A stretch of 64,000 nt of DNA from NCBI RefSeq assembly GCF_009905375.1, contig NC_133649.1, positions 229,690,102 through 229,754,101 on the forward strand, given 5' to 3'. This DNA comes from Apium graveolens. Taxonomy: Eukaryota; Streptophyta; Magnoliopsida; Apiales; Apiaceae. Shown one piece after another: positions 44,484 through 57,500 of the stretch (positions are counted from its first letter, which is position 1; every line of letters begins with the position of its first letter). Position numbers and translations under genes: made by a program. The notes below the pieces were generated by a model. The model saw only the letters and a list, made by a program, of their open reading frames with translations. It did no database searches and had not been told where the DNA came from.

Positions 44484-47400
44484 TGTACCACCCCCAAATC
44501 CGGGGTCGGGGATCCGGGTTGTCACGAGTTCTATTTCCCTTAATAACACCCAATCTTAATAAACAATCAACTACTCCGTACTGTGACCCCAGAATAAACA
44601 CACACACCACAAGTTATAGTCTCAGAGATGAATATCCAAAAATAACACGAGTCATTTTATTCCACAATTATATGTCATTACACCTTAAAAGGGTTTCTGA
44701 ATAAATTTACATTTCTTTGCCATTATTACAATTCATAAAGATATATAAGTCTGGTACATCAAAAGTTGAAAGCCTAGCCTATTGGTAGTTCCTACCTCAG
44801 CTACAGCGACATCAACGCCTATAGAAAACTGCGGAACGTTTCCTATCCGCTCGCGAAATGGGAGCTTGGTCCTATTCATATTGTCTATTTGATGTTGTGT
44901 GATGAAAGAAGAAAGCAAGGGTGAGCAACAAGCCCACCAAAATAATATGTATAATGATTAACAATATATGAGCATTCTCATAGTATTCATGAAAGTCTTG
45001 GTCAAGAAGAATTGAACCAAGTTTGACCTCTTAATGCGACCAAGTCGCAAAATATTTAGTATATATATATATATATACTTTTCAAAATCTTTGAAATCCT
45101 CTGCCATGCATAATATACACAGACTTCCAGTTTATAACTGTATAAAAATATCGTTGCAAGGTGATCTCATGTATCCAACCTTGTCTCAACGTTTTTCTGA
45201 AAATCTTTGTCATGCATAAGATAATCATTGACTAGATATAAGTTGAAAAGATGAAGTTACAAGATACTCCAATATACTTATATCTTTTCCGAATACTACT
45301 TGAACCACCAACGTTCAAGGTATAAACAGTTTCGAGAGTTCATCACATAGATGAGACTACAAGATAAGACTTGAATAGATTCAATCTTTGAAATATTTTT
45401 TAAAGGAAATGAAGTTACGAGATACTTCATTCGATGGAAACACCATTAAAACTGTTTGACCCTGTCAATGCTTCGGCAACCACCCATTCGTAGCCTTTCG
45501 ATCGAAATACTCCGGGTAGTATTGCAGAAATATCCAACTGGAGGATGAACTCATTACGGGAGTTTACCGCGCTAGGAGGACCACTTACGATGATCAGTCG
45601 CAGTAGTGCAACCCCACCATTTTCTACATGTAGAGGAGAACCTGTCGGATTTACTTGTCAACCGAACACTGGACTCCTAAGGAATGGACCGTCTTAGCGG
45701 AAGTTGCAGGCCATTTGGGCCAATATAATAAGGCTGGGCCGGCGCCACTCGACCACTTACGCCACTCCTAGTTCAGATGAAATCCATGACTCTGAAACGT
45801 AAAGCTTGTCCCCCCTTTCCCCAAGTAGAAACTTGTTGATACGGCTCCACCAAGAAGTCGTATCTAGTTGGAAAGGAAAACTCACCGATATTTCCCAGGC
45901 GGTGTCTGTTAATGGATTAACTTGTTCTAAGAATTTTACTTCCCGAGTGTTGGGTAAGTAATCAAAAACTCTTTTATCAAAACAGCAACCTTGTTGCGAA
46001 TATAAAACACACCACAGAGCCGGATCCCTCAGGTTTTGAGCGAGTATTTAAATCCCCTTCGAAAGGAGGATCTTAAATATAAAAATGAGTTTTGGGATCC
46101 GCCCTAACTTTTAAAATCATTTTGAAGACTCGAAAACATTTTAAAGAATGTTTAGAGTAACGCTGATTTAATAAAATAAATCAGTCCCGATATGTTAGAA
46201 AGTATCTGAATATTATTATTTAAATAATATTCCCATAAGGATGATCCTTATAAAAATAATCGAGGTAGGAGTTTTAAAACTCATACTTGAAATGAAAAAT
46301 AAATAACCAAAGATATACTTATACGAAAGTATGATCTTTATTTGAATAATCGAAAATAAGTTTGATTATCGAAATATTATTCTTTAATAAAATAAAGAAT
46401 ATTATGTAATGAATAAGCGGAGTCAAAAGTCCTCAAATGAATATTCAAAATAATATTCATTAAATAAAATAAACGGAGTCTTAAGTCCTCGAATGAATAT
46501 TCAAAATAATATTCATTAATTAAACTAAACGGAGTCATAAGTCCTCGAATGAATATTCAAAATAATATTCATTAAATAAAATAAAGTTATCGAATAAACC
46601 TTATTCGATTAATAGTTTTGAAAACTATATCTATATATATAAATATATATATATTATACTCGGGAATATCGACTCCCGGTTTAGAAATATGTTCACCTTT
46701 GGGTCCCCTATACTAAGGGTATACGCAACTACTGCTTATCTCTAGCATAGGTATTATGCAACTTATAAGCAATTGAATCAATAATTAGATATCAAGATTA
46801 TGAAACAGACATGCATATATACCATATTAGCATGCTCCAATATATCGCAAGATTTGCTAATAACATTCATGCACTTATCAAAAGATAATGCATATACATA
46901 TATACATCACAACAACAGTATAATGGGTAGAAAACTTGCCTGAGTGTTCCCGGATAAACTTAAGCTTAGAGTGGGTCCGATAACCTATGAACAACAACAT
47001 AAGTCGGAATTAATCCCCGGTCGCTTAAGAAACTAGACTTTAACCAATTAGACCCCTAACGTTCGCTTTCGCGCTTAACGATTCACTTAAGTCGCTCGAG
47101 TACCCTCGGCTCCACCATTTTTAATAAATTAACCATTAAGAGTTTTAAGGCGATTCTTTCGCGAGTACCTTAACAACTGCCTAATCCACTTAACATAATT
47201 GCTTCATACCCCAATTAGTCATTTAAAGTCCTCAACCAAGGTTTCAAAGTAAGGCGAGGGGTAATGGTTCGGTCGCGAAGCACCGTTACTTAAAACGGTC
47301 GTTTCTCCTAAACCGTAAATCGGATTCAAACGAACCACATATCAAAACGAAGCTCATAACATGAACTATCTAATCATGGAAATGGTAAAAACCTAACAGT

Positions 47401-48676
47401 GAGTTCACGGATCCTGATGTTAAGAACAAAAACAGTCTAAAGTAAATCGGGAATTACGACGGCTATGTTTACGCGATTACCAAGTTTTAAACCACCCCAA
47501 ACAACCACCATTCAACTCACAACCAACAATACAACCAACCCTCATCCAAACCTTACTGCATCAGTCCCCAAATCTCAAAATTTTCCAATTTATACAACCC
47601 CATACATGAACTACTAGCTATACTTAAGTTTCATTAACTATAAATAAGATTTCAACATCCAAATCACTACAAATCCAATCCAAACTCTAAACACACAAGC
47701 ATCATGCTTCTTATTTACTATAACCATCAAAACCATCTTAATACTCAAAGTAAAGTTAGGGTTTGGAGGTGTTATACCTTCCTTGGAGTGATTAGAGTAG
47801 CTAGGAAGCCTTAAGAAGCCTTGAGATAGCTTAGGAATGCTTGGATCTTAAAGGAAATCAAATAAAATAAAGTTAGTAATGTTGAAAACACTATTCATCA
47901 TCTTCTTCCTTGATTTATTGGAAGAGATTCATGAAGAAATAGAAGCTTAAACTCCTAGGATATGCTTATCTAATCATAAGGGACCTGGGGTAATTACCTT
48001 GCAAATTAACAAAGCTAGAAACTTGATTTTTGGAATTTTTCTCCTTGAAAAAATGAAAAAGTCGTGAGCTATGTGTTCTTGGGAGAGTATTTGCTTTGTT
48101 GAATGTTTTTGTGGTGGAAAATGAAGTGAATGGGATATTTGGATGATTTGTTGGTTGTTTAAAGTGAGTGGAGTATGACTAAGCATGACATCATCTTGGT
48201 GACTTCATCTCTTGCCACTTGTCATCACTTTGTGGTGGAAGCATCTTCTTATGCTAATCCTTGCTTAATTGTTTGGTTAATGACCGCTTATCTGTTATAC
48301 GGTTTGCTTAATTTTCGTTTGAGAGATCATACCCGGGATCTTATTACTTGGGTTCCCCTAAACCTTTCTCAATATATTATATTTCTTATATGATCCTCTC
48401 TTATAATCCTTGAATTTAAATCCTTTTTATCATGTTACCTTATACTCAATTCTTTCGGTATCTGGTGGATTTTCGGGAAAAATCAAAGTGTTCGAATTTG
48501 GATTCTGACGATCTTTACATACACGTATATACCATATAGAGTACTAATAAGATCTCAGAATAATAATAAAAGAACCTCTACAAAGTGTGGTATGAAAAGT
48601 TTTCTTATTCAGCATAATCAGCAAAATCACTATTCATAAGGGTTTTAAAAAAATTCCAAAAATTGGGGTTATTACA
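44484..48676 (-). mobile_element. Solo LTR of a related gypsy family (4193 bp)
   Basis: Minus orientation: starts TGTAATAACCCC at 48676 and ends GGGGTGGTACA at 44484. It is flanked by the 5-bp duplication ACCGG (44479-44483 and 48677-48681), and removing it rejoins the G2 LTR. Its end is homologous to the G2 LTR end (shared blocks GCTCAC-CTTGCTTTCTT and CGACTGATCATCGTA), but the sequences are clearly diverged, so this is a sister family. It contains a 56-bp minisatellite. No coding sequence. Confidence 0.92.
46419..46586. repeat. 56-bp minisatellite, 3 copies, in the gypsy solo LTR
   Basis: Each copy begins GGAGTC (46419, 46475, 46531) and contains AATGAATATTCAAAATAATA. Spacing is exactly 56 bp. 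Confidence 0.9.
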
Positions 48677-48681
48677 ACCGG

Positions 48682-49491
48682 GATATGAAGGTATCGTCTC
48701 TCTACTAGTAGAAAAGGTTACTTTTATTGTAGTACGACTGATCATCGTATGTGGTGGCTCCAACGAATGTCCTATGCTTCCAACTGGAATTGTGATGCAA
48801 TACCGTAACCCAAGCCTAGGTGCCTGGTTTACTATTAAGGTATTCGCAGGTTAATAAAATCCACTAAAGAATTGTTTTCATAAAAGGTGTGTATCACCAA
48901 GGGAAACTATTTTCGAATAAAACGTAATTATCATATATGATGTTTTATGTAAGTTTATCATACAGTCATTTTCATACTGTATATTATTATGCTGGGCACT
49001 ATAGCTCACTCTTGCTTTCTTTTAAATGACACAACACAACAGTGAATCAAGATGCCTACCATGAGAACCACAGCCAGGAAACGGGTAGGAAATGGCCAGC
49101 TGTTCCGTAGATTATTTAGTGTTGTACCGCAGGTAGTCCGAATAAGCTGGATTGGTTTTCAGTTGTTTTTAGTTCGGCTTATTTATAAGTATGACTTATG
49201 TAAGGTAATAAATAAGAAACGTATATTTGGCCGACGGACTAGCCTTACTTAAAGGTTATTCCCCGGTAAGACTTAATTACTTTTGGGTTGTAATAATTAT
49301 CACTTTGCGGTTTAATCTACTCTAGTAATGAATGGTTCGTTTCCAAGACAATAACCTGTAAGTGTGTGTGTGTGATAAGTGTGGGGTCGTAAAGTGTGAG
49401 TATTTATATCTTGTGGTGTGAGGTATGTGGTATATAGTGGTTTAGATGGTGTGGCCTCTGAGATTCCCGACCCCGGATTTTGGGGGCCACA
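48682..49491 (+). mobile_element. 5' LTR of gypsy chromovirus G2, last part (810 bp)
   Basis: Continues the LTR after the solo insertion and ends GGGGGCCACA at 49491, five bases before the primer-binding site. A (TG)n-like run is at about 49361-49374. Confidence 0.88.
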
Positions 49492-49495
49492 GAAA

Positions 49496-49507
49496 TGGTA
49501 TCAGAGC
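49496..49507 (+). other. Primer-binding site of G2, initiator tRNA-Met
   Basis: TGGTATCAGAGC four bases after the LTR end; same tRNA as the copia elements. Confidence 0.92.
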
Positions 49508-49698
49508 CTTAGGTTATCAAATCTTGGAAATGATAGGATATAAAAATACGTAGACATAGGAATAATAAAATAATCAATTAGAGCTGAAGTCAAGTTCGCG
49601 TTGGGCTACACGGGTAGCCTTGACAGTTTTACCCTTAAGGGAATTCCGACTCTAAGTTAGTAACACCTTGCCTATTGTGGCAGGTACCAGTGGAGCCT

Positions 49699-50370
49699 AT
49701 GAGGGAGGTTGACCCTGTTGATGATGTTATGGTTCCTGAGCATGACCCTACTCCCGAGCCAGAGGACCCACCCACTGATGACTTAGACGATGACCCTACT
49801 GAGGATGCACCAGAGGAAGAGACTGACCTTCCTGTCCTCATAGCTGATGACGTTGAGATGCCCCAGGGAGATGACTTAGGCTGGAGGGATGTAGAGATGT
49901 ACCCTCACCCGACTATTCGCTCTCCTACACCACCCCCAGGGATGCAGAGCCCTTTGCCCTATACTGATAATGATGAGGAGAATGGGATATATGCACAGGT
50001 CTACGAGGCTTATGACATATCCTCTAGCGACCCAGACTCACCTCTACCACCCTCGGCGACCATACATGTAGTTATACACGACTGGATGGTGGCTCAGCTT
50101 AATGCTGAGATCACTGTGGCATATGCCCGCATTGCGCAGTTACGCCAGGCACTGACTGCTAAGAGAGCCATCCGACTAGGATACCCAGGGGATTTCAGAG
50201 CTGCTTTCCCAGCCATAGCCCGCAGAGAGATTGATGGGATCGAGCTCCGTACTCGGGTTCAGATGTGGAAGACGGCGATTGGAGGATACACCCCGGTAGT
50301 TGATACAGAGCCGATGTTTGCAGGAGCAATGAGGAGGGTGCGTGACCTCACATGTAGTGACAGTGACTGA
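49699..50370 (+). CDS. Additional ORF between PBS and gag of G2 (223 aa from ATG)
   Basis: Not a known gag or pol domain that I recognise. The frame is open from 49675; the first ATG is at 49699. The N-terminal half is very acidic and Pro-rich (PEHDPTPEPEDPPTDDLDDD). The C-terminal half looks helical and folded (MVAQLNAEITVAYARIAQLRQALTAKRAIRLGYPGDF...), ending SDSD. It is intact, although gag and pol of the same copy carry many stops. Extra ORFs upstream of gag are known in other gypsy lineages (Tat/Ogre); here the element is a chromovirus. Chance survival of an open frame, or a detached gag N-terminus, are the alternatives. Confidence 0.5.
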   Translation: MREVDPVDDVMVPEHDPTPEPEDPPTDDLDDDPTEDAPEEETDLPVLIADDVEMPQGDDLGWRDVEMYPHPTIRSPTPPPGMQSPLPYTDNDEENGIYAQVYEAYDISSSDPDSPLPPSATIHVVIHDWMVAQLNAEITVAYARIAQLRQALTAKRAIRLGYPGDFRAAFPAIARREIDGIELRTRVQMWKTAIGGYTPVVDTEPMFAGAMRRVRDLTCSDSD

Positions 50371-50739
50371 GGGACTAGTGACTATTTATGGACCTTGAAG
50401 AAGGCTGGGTGACTTATCACCAATTTTGAAAGGATAGCTAGTAGTAGATAGCGTTCCTAGCCCTTCAGGGTATACGGCTTATGTATTTACATTTCAGTAT
50501 TTAGGATAAGTAATGATGTATTATAATCAGGCATGTATGAACTCGGCTAGTTGTTTTGTCCCCAGATATAAGTGGGAGACCCTCTGGTATATATATCTAG
50601 CAGTTATTTAGAAATGGATTTCCATATTATTGCACCTAATAAAAACATGCTAAATAGTAAATAACATGCTCGCATATGAATAAATTAATCCAATTGTAAA
50701 ACATTGCAACTATATTGACAAATTTTCCTTATCAGAACA
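50371..50739 (+). other. Spacer before gag of G2
   Basis: About 370 bp, A/T-rich, without an ORF or a recognisable signal. Confidence 0.6.
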
Positions 50740-52716
50740 ATGCCACCCCGTAGAAGAGGAACCAGGGCACAGCCCGCAGAATCTGTTAACCAACAACAGA
50801 ATGAACCTGACCCTGTAGTGAATGAAGAAAGTGAAGAGGACCTAGACTATCATGAATATGATGAGGAAGAATATATAGAAGAAGAGGTTGAGGATACCCA
50901 TCAGGGAGGGAACCCCATGAATGAGTTTATGGAACTGTTAAGAGCAAATCTGAACCAACAGCCTATTCCACCACAGCCACATGCTGCCCAACAGACTGCA
51001 GCCACTGCCTTTAGGGCCTTCAAATCTCTTAAACCCGCAGAGTTTCTAGGATCTGCCGACCCCGTTGAGGCACGGGCCTAGCTCAAAGAGATAGAAAAGT
51101 CCTTCGAGATACTAGGTGTAGAGGAACGGCACAAGACCATTTTCGCTTCTTACATGCTGAAAGGAGAAGCTAATCACTGATGGGAGTCCAAACGAAACCT
51201 AGAGACTGATGTTGTGATTCCATGGGATAGATTCACCCAACTGTTCTTAGAAAAGTATTTCCCTAGGTTTATGGAAACCCAGATGGAGATTAAGTTTCTG
51301 GAGTTGAAACAGGATAGGATGACTGTGGCAGAGTATGAGGCCAAGTTTACTAAGCTATCACGATTTGTTCCTGAATTTGTGAATACCGAAGAGAAGAAAG
51401 TGTGAAGGTTTCAGCTTGGTCTGAAATAGTGGATCCAAAACCGAGTGGCAGTACTAGAGCTGATAGATTATGCCACCTTAGTACAGAAAGCCTCAATTGT
51501 TAAAGCTGGCAGTGAGCAGAGTGTGAAGGAAAAGGAAAATAGGAAGAGAAAGATAGGAAACCAAGGTGGAGGAGGAGGAGTAGGAACTAGGAATAGGAGC
51601 CTTCCAAGCAGGTTCATCAGGGGAGTGATGTCCCAACCTGCGCAAGGCCCCGGATTCAGAAAGGCCCCAAGTGAGAGTGTTGGCCAGGGCAGCGGACAAG
51701 ATAGGGCAACATTTCATAGCCAACCACGTGCCCCAATACCAGAATGTCAGACATGTGGAAAAAGACACCTTGGGGTGTGCACTCAGGAAAGAGCCCCTCT
51801 GAAATGTTACAGGTGCGACCAACCCGGACACCTTGCCAACAACTGTCCCCAATACAGCAAGACAAGTTTCCAATGTCTGAAAGTAGGGCATATGAGGAAG
51901 GATTGCCCGACGTTGAAGCCCCCAGTCTCAGGGATGAGCAAAGCTGTATCCAACCGACCCCCAGCTGCTAGGACCTTCAACATGACTGTTCAGGATGCTG
52001 TCCGAAACACTGACGTGATAGCAGGTACCCTTCTGTTAAATTTCGAACATACAAATGTCCTATTTGATTCTGGAGCAACCAAGTCATTTATATCTCAATA
52101 TTTTGTTAAAAAGTTAAAACTTAACGCCATACCCATACGTGAGCTATTACAAGTGGAAATAGCAAACAAAGAAATAATTCCTGTGAATCAAGTACACCCT
52201 AAGTGCAAGTTGAAATTAGAAGGGAAGGTCTTCGAGGTTGACCTAATCCCATTTGCGTTAGGACAATTTGATGTAATCTTAGGAATGGATTGGTTATCCA
52301 GTAATGGAGCGCAAATAGATTGTGAACAGAAGAGGGTAAAGATAAGAGTGCAAAATGGAAAAGAAGTAGTGTTTAAAGGTCAACGACAGAACCAGAAATT
52401 TCTGACCATGCTACAGGCAAAAAGATTATTAAGGAAAGGTAACGAGGCCTATTTGGCTTATGTGATAGATATCAAGAAGGGAGTCCCTAATATACAGGAC
52501 ATACCCGTAGTGAACGAATTCGAGGATGTATTTCCAGAGAACTTACCAGGGTTTCCACCTGACAGGGAAATAGAATTCGGTATAGAATTAGCACCAGGAA
52601 TGGCACCAGTATCCAAGGCCCCATATAGGCTAGCCCAAGTTGAGATGAAGGAACTAGCTTCTGAACTGCAAGAGTTATTAGATAATGGGATGATAAGACC
52701 CAGTGTATCGCCATAG
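50740..52716 (+). pseudogene. Gag and protease of gypsy chromovirus G2, degenerate
   Basis: The ATG at 50740 starts MPPRRRGTRAQ, a typical chromovirus gag start. The frame is kept but interrupted by stops at 51079 (TAG), 51178 (TGA), 51403 (TGA) and 51427 (TAG). The retrotransposon gag block (FLEKYFPRF...FLELKQ) lies near 51245-51310. A zinc knuckle CYRCDQPGHLANNC is near 51807, and a second has lost its first Cys. The protease active site is LFDSGATKSFIS (about 52062). The frame ends at TAG 52714, at the Trp of the usual SPWGAPV block, together with a 1-bp deletion. At least four stops are G-to-A changes in Trp codons. Confidence 0.88.
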
Positions 52717-53987
52717 GAGCGCCAGTACTGTTCGTAAATAAAAAGGACGGCAGTATGAGGTTATGCATAGACTATCGAGAGCTGAATAAGCTGACTATTA
52801 AGAATAGGTACCCTCTCCCTAGGATTGATGACCTATTCGATCAACTTAAGGGAGCTATATATTTTTCAAAATTAGATTTGAGGACAGGGTATCACCATGT
52901 TAAAATCAAACTGGAAGATATACCGAAGACTGCCTTTCGCACTAGGTATGTACACTATGAGTTCTTAGTCATGTCGTTTGGGCTAAGCAATGCACCCGCA
53001 GCCTTTATGGATTTAATGAACAGTGTGTTCAAAAAGTACCTAGATATATGTGTGATAGTTTTTATAGATGATATTCTAATCTACTCAAAGATAGAGCAAG
53101 AACATGCAGAACATTTAAGGATAGTCTTAGAAATCCTGAGGAACGAGAAATTGTATGCCAAGTTCTCGAAGTGCGAGTTTTGGTTAAGAGAAGTTCAGTT
53201 TTTAGGACATGTGGTGAGTAGCAAAGGAGTTTTAGTTGACCCTGCCAAAATAGAGGCGGTATCCAACTGGGAAAGACCAACTACCCCAACAGAGGTTAGG
53301 AGTTTTATGGGTTTAGTAGGATATTACCGAAGATTCGTGCAAGACTTTGCTAAGATAGCTGGTCCACTGACTAGTCTTACCCGGAAGACAGAAAAGTTTG
53401 TATGGACAGAGAAATATGAGGAAATATTTCAGGAACTGAAAAGGAGGCTGGTGTCAGCACTAGTGCTCGCTCTTCCCGATGGAAAGGGAGAGTTTGTGAT
53501 ATACAGTGACGCATCGCTTAAAGGATTAGGATGTGTACTGATGCACCATGGCAAAGTTATAGCATATGCCTCTCGGAAATTGGAGTATGAGAGCAGATAC
53601 TTGACGCATGATCTAGAATTAGCAGTCATAGTGTTTGCCCTGAAAATTTGGAGACACTACCTATACGGTGAGAAATGCGAGATCTACACAGACCATAAAA
53701 GCCTCAAATATATTTTCACTCAGAAGGAACTGAACATGAGACATAGGAGATGGTTAGAGTTGATTAAGGACTACGACTGTGAAATTTTGTATCACCTGGG
53801 TAAAGCCAATGTGGTGGCTGACGCCCTTAGTAGGAAGGAAAGACTCAAGATGATAATGACATCAGAGGAGTTAATTAAAGAATTTGAGAAAATGGAAATC
53901 GACGTGAGAATGAACGGTAAAGGAACGAAAGGATTATTTGAGATTAAGCTAGTACCGGAACTGACGGAAAAGATACAAGTATTTTAG
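52717..53987 (+). pseudogene. pol: Reverse transcriptase and RNase H of G2
   Basis: Long open segment (from 52755 in frame): RT with [10 protein letters not shown], the [11 protein letters not shown] block, the catalytic FIDDIL (about 53065) and SKCEFWL. RNase H follows with [13 protein letters not shown] (about 53502), [18 protein letters not shown] and [10 protein letters not shown] (about 53692), ending with the DALSRKE tether. Catalytic acidic residues of both enzymes are present. It is separated from protease by the frameshift at about 52715 and ends at TAG 53985 (Q in the usual sequence, a C-to-T change). Confidence 0.88.
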
Positions 53988-54543
53988 GAAAAGAAGATGA
54001 GCGAAGAAAGAGGAATATTGGCCGGCGAGGAAGTGAGATGCGAGAAGGACGAGAAAGGGATCATGAGGTATGCGTCCCGAATTTGGATACCAAATGTGCA
54101 AGAGTTAAAGGATGAGCTGTTGCACGAGGGGCACAACTCCAGATATTCAATCCACCCAGGAAGTACGAAGATGTACCATGACCTTAAGTAATATTATTGG
54201 TGGCCTAACATGAAGAGAAAAGTAGCAGAGTGAGTCAGCAAGTGCTTGACATGCCAGAGAGTGAAGGCTGAACATCAGCAATCTAGTGGACTATTACGGC
54301 CCCTGTAAATTCCGGAATAGAAATGAGAGCATATAGCCATGGATTTTGTGACAGGCCTACCAAGGACAAAGACCAATCACGACGCCATATGGGTTATCAT
54401 AGATAGATTGACCAAGTCCGCACACTTCCTACCAATCAACGAAAGGTACACCGTAGATAAGTTGGTGGACATTTACTTGAAAGAAATTGTAGTAAGACAC
54501 GGCGTTCATGTAGCCATAGTGTCAGATAGAGACCCAAGGTTGG
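53988..54543 (+). pseudogene. pol: Integrase N-terminal part of G2, truncated
   Basis: H2C2 finger (HEGHNSRYSIHPGSTKMYHDL, about 54125-54185) and the start of the core with IAMDFVTGLP (about 54337) up to SDRDPR, where it is cut and joined to inverted LTR sequence. Stops at 54189, 54231, 54306, 54318 and 54324; three of them are Trp codons in the G1 copy (AEWVSK, PEWKWEH). Confidence 0.85.
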
Positions 54544-57500
54544 ATCAGTCGTACTACGGACAATTAGTAAACCTTTTCTACCAGTAGAAGGACAACACCT
54601 TCATATTCCGTTTGTCACCCTTGCCGCATACGGGCTATGTGTCCTCATTTCGGGTATATACACACTTCGCAGGTCCTTAGGTACATATAGTACCGTCTCC
54701 TACGGTACCGACAGTCTACCCAATACACGAAGTACTTGCATCCTAACCCTCCTTTGTCCTTTAGGAAATCCTATCATATACATGGAATCATTGAACTATA
54801 TCGAAGTTCCCCAAGCGCTTTGCTTGTTGATAGGTATAGCTCATCTTATATATATATGTACTTCCGAGAATTTTCGGAGGAAATACTAAGAATGTGAGTT
54901 GATCGTTGTCAACAGAAGAATAAATGAGGGGATTTCTTTTGAAACTATATTCAAAATATTTAAAATATGTCGAGATAATATTCATCGACGATCTGGAATT
55001 ATTTGAATAATTTTCTGAACTTCGGAAAGTATTTTAAATCAGGTTTTATGATTTTTAAATCATATAAATCATTTAATAAATAATTAATAATTAAATAATA
55101 AATATTAAATTATTAAACCTCGAATAATTAAATTTTAAAAGAATATTTGAAATAATATTCCTCAACTAATTTATGTTTAGATCATTAAAGTAATATTTAA
55201 TAATTAATCGAGTTTGAAATAAATAATCATTTGAGAATTATTCTCCTATATTAAAAGAATAAATGAAATAATATTCATTATTCAAGTAATTAAATGTAGT
55301 TAAGGGAATATGATCGTTGGAAATCGTTTTAATAAAGTTCGAGGTATTTAATGTTTAGCAAGTGGATGTCGAGTCCCTTGGAATAAAATAACTGCGGACT
55401 TTAATCGTCCAAAACATCACCGGAATGATTCACGGGTTTTCATTTTAAAACTTTGACCGACTCTCGCTCTTATAATTATACATCACGCTCATGGCGGTGT
55501 TAAATATTCTACGACATATACATATCGTACAACATCGCTATATATATGCGAAAACTCAAATACTTAGTATCATGGCAAGCATGGCATTTATGCAAAAGAT
55601 AATAAAACAATCTTTTCACAACACAAAATTTTATGGAGTTGGGTTCGTAAACTTTCCTGGGTATTTCGAGGTGGAGGATGCTCTAGGGTCCGCTCGGAAA
55701 TCTATAACCATAAACATAAACCGTTTCGTTAGATCCCGTTCTTATTTACGGCGACTCGTACTCATATGCTACTTATTATTCATTTTCTCAACTTATTTTA
55801 CCCTTATTATTCTTTTAAGTACTTATTCATATCACGGTCGCTTCCTTTTCGAAGTACCTTAGGTCCGTTTATATTTTCATCGTCGGCTCCGCTTATGATT
55901 TCTAACGATTTTCCAATCGCGCGGTCTTGGTTCCAATATTTTTATAAAATTAAAAAATCGTTATTTTGACTTGATATTTTTAAAGAAGTTAAGGAACTCT
56001 ATTTAATACTCTCTGTAAAAATTTCACGATTTATGAATATTTTTAAGTCGATCATTTCTATTTCCAAAGTTCGTAATTTATAGCAGTTTTTGTCACGTAA
56101 TTCACTTTTACTGCCCGTTACTTCACCAAGATAGACTTAAAGTCGGGATAAACGGTCATAACTTTTGATCCATTAATCGGAATCGATTCAAGCGCATAAT
56201 CGATTTTTATAACATTGCCTATCATAATCAAGTGTTAGTTTTCAATAAAATACAGTTTATACCTTCAGGACTTTCTGTAGAAACTTAATGTTGTGTTTTG
56301 TTCGTTTTAGCGAGATTACGATTACGATCCGAGTTTCGTTTATGTCTTAAATCTCCATACTACCACCAACAATAATCAAATCATCATCCCAACACTAACT
56401 CCTCTCATGATGTTCTTGAGAGCAACAATCATCAACCTTAGAACTACTTAACTAAACATCAAAATTACAACAAATCAACCACTAAAACTAAGTTTATAAC
56501 TAGGTTTCAAAAGATTCTTGAACTTAAACCTTAAATAAAGATAGGTCAAATATTTATACCTTTCTTGAAATCTTGAGATGTGTTCTTGATGATGGTGAAG
56601 TCTTGGGAGTGCTTGGTAGGGTTTTTGAAACCTAGATCAACCATTAAAATCAAGAAACCAAAGAAAAGTTATAAATCATACTATTCATTATCATCTTTCT
56701 TAAATTTATTTCACCCATCAAACCTCAATGAAATGAGCTTAAAATTTATCTTACCTTAGTTTAGGATGTATGAAGCTTGAGAATTAATGGGGGATTTTTT
56801 CCATGACTAGAACTTAGGGTTTTGAATTTGATTTTCTTCTTCTTCTTGGTGAGGGTCGAATGGAAAGAAGTTGAGGGAGAAAGAGAGAGAGAGAGATTTC
56901 TTTAATGCTTCTTGTTGCTTCTCTTGAAAGATTGTGTTGGTTTGTATATATCATCCTAAATATGCATATCTAATACATATCTTTACTAGCTTGCACAAAT
57001 TTTAAAGCTAGGTTACTAGCTAAGTACTCCCTCAGCACTATTCATGGTTACTATTTTCTAGCTTAGGTGATCATCCCTACCTACCTTAGGTTACTATTTG
57101 TTAACCTAGCCATGATTACTTCCTTGACTTGGTTAGTTATTTTAGTTTGTTTGGTTCAATTCGTTTATTTATCCGTTCACGTATTTGCTTGGTCGCTTAA
57201 TTGTTTACGTAATGATTTCTCGTAAACGATTCACGGTGTAAATCCTTTCATATACATTCTTTATGTATTGAATTATCGTTCTTGGATATAAATCCATAGG
57301 ATTTTTAATTCATAATTATATTGTGATTTTCGTAATCCTTGATGGTTCGTAAATACTGTCATTTTTCTAAGTTCATTTTCTTCGAAAACTAATAGTGTTT
57401 ACATACACTCATTTGGTACGTATAATCATGTTATCAACTCCAAAACTCAATTTCCCATGCACAACATAGTGTGGGCTAAAAAAATTTCCCGTCTGTCAGG

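Noticed and set aside
44201..44610. Several overlapping ORFs of 73-98 codons near the gypsy LTR junction
   Set aside because: They cross the LTR/solo-LTR boundary and are in LTR sequence; chance frames.
55491..55969. ORFs of 123 and 67 codons in the inverted gypsy LTR
   Set aside because: LTR sequence; the homologous region at 43200-43600 does not keep the frame.
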